From assembly GCF_000208405.1 (NCBI RefSeq), contig NC_015437.1:1791501-1855500 (forward strand): 64,000 nt of DNA. The letters are read 5' to 3'. The position numbers were made by a program, and so were the translations under genes. The notes under the pieces are model-generated. The model was not told where the DNA came from and searched no databases. It saw nothing but the letters and a program-made list of their open reading frames with translations. Within the stretch, counting starts at the first letter, position 1. Each line of letters opens with the position of its first letter. Shown piece after piece: positions 60,898 through 64,000 of the stretch. The stretch comes from Selenomonas sputigena ATCC 35185 (lineage in GTDB: Bacteria; Bacillota; Negativicutes; Selenomonadales; Selenomonadaceae).

Positions 60898-61680
60898 CTA
60901 TTGTATCGCATGGAGGGCGGTAGTGATCTGCGCATACGTTTCATTGAACAACACATCCAGAAACAAGACGTAGAACGGCATGAGGATCGAAAGGACGAAC
61001 ATGCCGATGACGATTTGAAGCGGCAGGCCGACGACGAAGATGTTGAGCTGCGGCATCGTGCGCGCCAAGATGCCAAGACCGACGTTCGTCAAGAGTATGG
61101 AGAACGTCACGGGCATCGCCAGCTTCATGCCCGTGACGAAAACACCGTTGACAAGATTGACAACGAAGCCTGCAAGGTTCGGCGAAGGCGAAAGCCCCAT
61201 CATCGGCACGGATTGAAAGCTCTCAAACAGCGCCGCAATGAGCATGTGATGTCCATTGACGACGAGAAAGACGATGATCGCCAAATTATAAAGAAAACTT
61301 CCGATAAGCGGAATTTGCTGACCGGAAGTCGGGTCCATCACATTGACCATTGCGAATCCAACCTGCATATCCATGACCTTGCCGGCGAAATGAATGGCCG
61401 AAAAGGTCACGTATGCCACAAAGCCGATCAACCAGCCAACAAAGAGTTCACCTGCTGCTGCCGCCGCATAAAGGAAGACATTGTCCGGCGCCGACACAGG
61501 GCCGTAGCTGTCCACGATAGGGAACAGCACGAAAGAAAACGCAACAGCAGTCCCCACACGAATATGCGCGGGGATGTTCAGACTGCCAAAAAAAGGCGCG
61601 ATGACGAAAATTCCCGTAACGCGCGTCAGAACGAGCAGATAAGCTGCCGCATGCCCCTGGAGCAGGGTGTAGAAATCCAC
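60898..61680 (-). CDS. fliR: Flagellar export protein FliR
   Basis: 260 residues, about six hydrophobic segments, with LVLTRVTGIFVIAPFFGSLN and PAHIRVGTAVAFSFVLFP at the front and LLTNVGLGILARTMPQLNIF near the end, both diagnostic. Part of the FliPQR export channel. Start: GTG at 61680, 7 nt after GGGGAG. Confidence 0.96.
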   Translation of the reverse strand: MDFYTLLQGHAAAYLLVLTRVTGIFVIAPFFGSLNIPAHIRVGTAVAFSFVLFPIVDSYGPVSAPDNVFLYAAAAAGELFVGWLIGFVAYVTFSAIHFAGKVMDMQVGFAMVNVMDPTSGQQIPLIGSFLYNLAIIVFLVVNGHHMLIAALFESFQSVPMMGLSPSPNLAGFVVNLVNGVFVTGMKLAMPVTFSILLTNVGLGILARTMPQLNIFVVGLPLQIVIGMFVLSILMPFYVLFLDVLFNETYAQITTALHAIQ

Positions 61681-61696
61681 GGCGCATCTCCCCTCG

Positions 61697-61966
61697 CTAT
61701 CCGATATAGAGCGGCAAGTTCACGAAAATATTCGTGAAGTATTCCACGAGAATGCTGAGCATCCACGGACCAAAAATCAAGATGGCGACAAACACCGCGA
61801 TGATCTTCGGAATAAAAGCAAGCGTAGCTTCCTGAATGGACGTGGTCGCTTGAAAGACGCTCACAAGGAGTCCGACGGCAAGACCGAGGCCAAGCATGGG
61901 GGCGGACACCAAGAGCACGATCCAAAGGGCGTTCTGCCCGATCTGTATGATGAGATCGCTGGACAT
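61697..61966 (-). CDS. fliQ: Flagellar export protein FliQ
   Basis: 89 residues, two membrane helices: IIQIGQNALWIVLLVSAPML and the family motif FQATTSIQEATLAFIPKIIA. Standard length. Between fliP and fliR with short gaps. Confidence 0.97.
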   Translation of the reverse strand: MSSDLIIQIGQNALWIVLLVSAPMLGLGLAVGLLVSVFQATTSIQEATLAFIPKIIAVFVAILIFGPWMLSILVEYFTNIFVNLPLYIG

Positions 61967-61977
61967 CCGCGTCCCTC

Positions 61978-62733
61978 CTACCTAAAGCTCATGATGAGCG
62001 ACTTGATCAGAAGATGCCAGCCGTCGACCATGACAAAGAGCAGGATCTTGAACGGCAAGGAAATCATGACAGGCGGCAGCATCATCATACCCATTGACAT
62101 CAAGGTGCTCGCCACGATCATGTCGATCACGATGAACGGGATGTAGATCATGAAGCCGATCTGAAACGCTGTCTTGAGTTCGCTGATGACGAAAGCCGGT
62201 ATCAAGGTCGCCGTCGAGACGTCGGCCTGCGACTCGGGCCGCTCGGCATCGGAAAGATTGACGAAAAGCGCCAAATCCGACTCGCGCGTCTGGCGGAACA
62301 TGAACTCCCTGAGAGGCGCGAGCGTGTTGTCAATCGCCTGCTCCTGTGTGATCTGTCCCGCAAGGTATGGCTGGATTCCCTGCTGATTCGCCTCGCTCCA
62401 ATACGGCTGCATGATGTAGAACGTCAGAAAGAGCGAAAGCGCAAGCACCACCTGATTCGGCGGCACATTCTGCGTCGACATGGCGTTCCTCAAAAAGCCG
62501 ATGACGACAACGATGCGCACGAACGAGGTCGTCATGACCAAGATCGACGGCACAAGCGAGAGAATCGTCAAGAGTGCAAGTATCTGCAAGGATGTCGCAA
62601 CATCCTGCGGACCGGCTGCCTCGCCGACATTGACGCTGAGACTTGGAATCAGAGGTGCCGCAAGAGCTTCCTGTGCGATGAGCAACAAGGAAAAGAAAAG
62701 GAGGCTTCCCAGCAAAATCGGCCGCTTCTCCAT
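61978..62733 (-). CDS. fliP: Flagellar export protein FliP
   Basis: 251 residues: cleavable signal peptide (ILLGSLLFFSLLLIAQEALA), then LTILSLVPSILVMTTSFVRI, GFLRNAMSTQNVPPNQVVLA, and the C-terminal FIPFIVIDMIVAS-type segment (here YIPFIVIDMIVASTLMSMGM). It forms the export channel core. Start: ATG at 62733; a TTG one codon upstream is less likely. Confidence 0.97.
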   Translation of the reverse strand: MEKRPILLGSLLFFSLLLIAQEALAAPLIPSLSVNVGEAAGPQDVATSLQILALLTILSLVPSILVMTTSFVRIVVVIGFLRNAMSTQNVPPNQVVLALSLFLTFYIMQPYWSEANQQGIQPYLAGQITQEQAIDNTLAPLREFMFRQTRESDLALFVNLSDAERPESQADVSTATLIPAFVISELKTAFQIGFMIYIPFIVIDMIVASTLMSMGMMMLPPVMISLPFKILLFVMVDGWHLLIKSLIMSFR

Positions 62734-62751
62734 CAACGCTTCACAACTCCT

Positions 62752-63306
62752 CTACTTCCGAAATGCATCATTCTTGAATATCGTCGGGATTCTCTCGGCC
62801 AGCTTGTCAAGAGAGCCAAACTGCCGTTCAAACCCCGCCACACTGGGAAATGGCGCCGGCGACGCCTCCATGCTCTTCTTCAAGATTACCTCTGCCTCCG
62901 CTGCATCCTCGACCTCTCCCAAGAGAGTGATCGTATGTTCCGTCACACCGAGCAGCAAAATTCTGCCCGCCAACTCAACGACACAGGCAGAGCGGCCAGG
63001 ACCAAGCGGAAGATTTTCCAGCAAGCGCCCGCCACCGCTTGACATCGCACGCCCGAAACGCCCGCCCAAGATCTTGGAAACATAATAGGCAAGACCGGCC
63101 ACGAAGAGAAACACGACAACGAGACTCGCGACATAGGCGATGGTCGACCACCATGAAACGCCCGGCGTACCGTTCGGCACCGGATCCCGGTTTTCATAAC
63201 CCGAAAGGTATCCTCCGCCGTCTGCAGCCAAGCCGACGGACGGAAGGACAAGGACAATGAAAACCCACAGGAGGAGGCAAAGGAAGTACCCCTTTCTTCC
63301 CAGCAT
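62752..63306 (-). CDS. fliO: Flagellar biosynthesis protein FliO
   Basis: 184 residues. N-terminal signal or membrane segment, short Gly-rich loop, second membrane helix (IAYVASLVVVFLFVAGLAYY), then the FliO cytoplasmic domain (LLENLPLGPGRSACVVELAG, RILLLGVTEHTITLLGEV). It helps assemble FliP. Its start overlaps the cheY stop by one base. Confidence 0.92.
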   Translation of the reverse strand: MLGRKGYFLCLLLWVFIVLVLPSVGLAADGGGYLSGYENRDPVPNGTPGVSWWSTIAYVASLVVVFLFVAGLAYYVSKILGGRFGRAMSSGGGRLLENLPLGPGRSACVVELAGRILLLGVTEHTITLLGEVEDAAEAEVILKKSMEASPAPFPSVAGFERQFGSLDKLAERIPTIFKNDAFRK

Positions 63307-63668
63307 CAGCCAAGCGCTTTACGCACGGCCTCAAGAACGCGATCCGCCTGGAACGGCTTAACAATGAAATCGCGCGCACCCGCCTGGATCGCCTCGATGA
63401 CCATCGCCTGCTGACCCATGGCGCTGCACATGACGACCTTCGCATTCGGGTCGACCTTCTTGATTTCCTTGACCGCGCTGATTCCGTCCATTTCCGGCAT
63501 CGTGATGTCCATTGTCACGAGGTCAGGCTTAAGCTCCTGATACTTCTCCAGGGCCTTCATGCCATTTTCCGCCTCACCAACGATCTCGTAGCCGTTCTTG
63601 GACAAGATGTCCTTGACCATCATTCGCATGAATGCCGCATCATCCACCACTAAAACTCTGCTTGCCAT
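63306..63668 (-). CDS. cheY: Chemotaxis response regulator CheY
   Basis: 120 residues, a single receiver domain. Acidic pair in VVDDAAFMRMMVKDIL, phospho-Asp in TMDITMPEMDG (about 53), Thr/Ser-type switch in MCSAMGQQ, and Lys in DFIVKPFQADRV. CheY-P binds the motor switch FliM/FliY. Start: ATG at 63668 after GAGGAGAG. It has its own promoter after fliY. Confidence 0.97.
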   Translation of the reverse strand: MASRVLVVDDAAFMRMMVKDILSKNGYEIVGEAENGMKALEKYQELKPDLVTMDITMPEMDGISAVKEIKKVDPNAKVVMCSAMGQQAMVIEAIQAGARDFIVKPFQADRVLEAVRKALG

Positions 63669-63804
63669 AAATATCTCTCCTCGTCTGATCTATATGCCTG
63701 TTTCCCACGCGCGGATGCCGTTCATGCGCATCCGCACCCGACTGCATCCAGAGCCGCTCACGGCTTTTGGCGCAGTCCGCGATGTAAATCACATCGTACA
63801 TCCT

Positions 63805-63833
63805 ATTGTATATGAATCACCTGAAAATGTCCA
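63805..63833 (-). promoter_or_regulatory. Internal promoter for cheY-fliO and downstream genes
   Basis: Reverse strand TGGACA, 17-nt spacer, TACAAT: each hexamer one base off consensus. It leaves a leader of about 130 nt containing hairpins (AGCCG/CGGCT, GGATGC/GCATCC) before the cheY ribosome site. Confidence 0.6.
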
Positions 63834-63846
63834 GTGAGGCGCACGC

Positions 63847-64000
63847 TTATTGCAGCTGCTGCGCCCTTTCCGCCGGACTTACGATGTCGGTGATGCGCAC
63901 GCCGAAGTTCTCGTCAATGACGACAACTTCGCCCTTTGCTAAGAACTTGCCGTTGACCATGATGTCAACCGGCTCGCCCGCGAGCTTGTCAAGCTCGACG
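63847..64000 (-). CDS. Flagellar motor switch protein FliY/FliN, C-terminal end
   Basis: The reverse strand reads open from the window edge to TAA at 63847, about 50 residues. [20 protein letters not shown], then [20 protein letters not shown] match the FliN/FliY C-terminal SpoA domain. Whether it is FliN or the longer FliY cannot be seen; FliY is likelier because cheY follows, as in Bacillus. The 5' part lies beyond the window. Confidence 0.9.
   Translation of the reverse strand, partial: VELDKLAGEPVDIMVNGKFLAKGEVVVIDENFGVRITDIVSPAERAQQLQ

Overview
The window reads as chromosomal DNA of an anaerobic, flagellated, diderm Firmicute of the class Negativicutes, most likely Selenomonas or a close relative. 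This is inferred from gene content, not from a database match. The signs are an outer-membrane porin with an N-terminal SLH domain, a Firmicutes-type flagellar/chemotaxis superoperon (cheC, cheD, cheY next to fliY, FapA and SwrB-like genes), a fumarate/succinate module suited to succinate-propionate fermentation, visibly high GC, and strong Shine-Dalgarno sites that often precede TTG start codons. There is no insertion sequence, prophage, CRISPR array or rRNA operon. It looks like core genome.

Layout. 1-2,520: yicC (cut by the window edge) and prfC. 2,544-3,006: a tRNA operon (Asp-Gly-Cys) with a perfect sigma-70 promoter and a terminator. 3,053-7,825: sdhB-sdhA-sdhC and the two-subunit class I fumarase, all leftward; together with mdh (32,924-33,892) this is the malate-fumarate-succinate branch. 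8,041-15,634: leftward housekeeping genes ispE, GntR regulator, glmU, prs, thioesterase, two poorly known genes, rph, rdgB, yfcE. 15,805-25,168: a rightward block with a P-type-ATPase-like protein that lacks its catalytic residues, then cydABDC (cytochrome bd oxidase and its ABC exporter) and sstT. 25,439-46,066: a mixed region with the SLH porin, a polytopic DUF6056-type protein with a YdjC/ChbG deacetylase, tadA, a NERD protein, mdh, rubredoxin, an H-NOX/chemoreceptor fusion, GtrA, a beta-hydroxyacid dehydrogenase, floA-nfeD, a sodium/solute symporter with an M18 aminopeptidase, a PilZ protein coupled to a Tat-exported phosphoesterase, cbiK, and a Pro-Arg tRNA operon.

46,214-64,000: a long leftward flagellar-chemotaxis locus, in transcription order fliY(partial)-cheY-fliOPQR-flhB-flhA-flhF-flhG-pilZ-cheA-cheW-cheC-cheD-hyp-fliA-fapA-hyp-swrB-like. 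It encodes the export gate, placement GTPase/ATPase, c-di-GMP brake, adaptation proteins and sigma-28.

Most unusual: the intact 655-residue P-type-ATPase homologue immediately upstream of cydABDC. The phosphorylated Asp is Ser, the GDGxND hinge is AAKKED, and a charged coiled coil replaces the actuator domain; it is predicted to be a pseudo-enzyme. Second is the H-NOX chemoreceptor, whose haem pocket keeps Trp9, Asn74, His102 and Tyr140 in ungapped register with the O2-binding Thermoanaerobacter protein. With cytochrome bd and rubredoxin it suggests that this anaerobe senses and removes oxygen.
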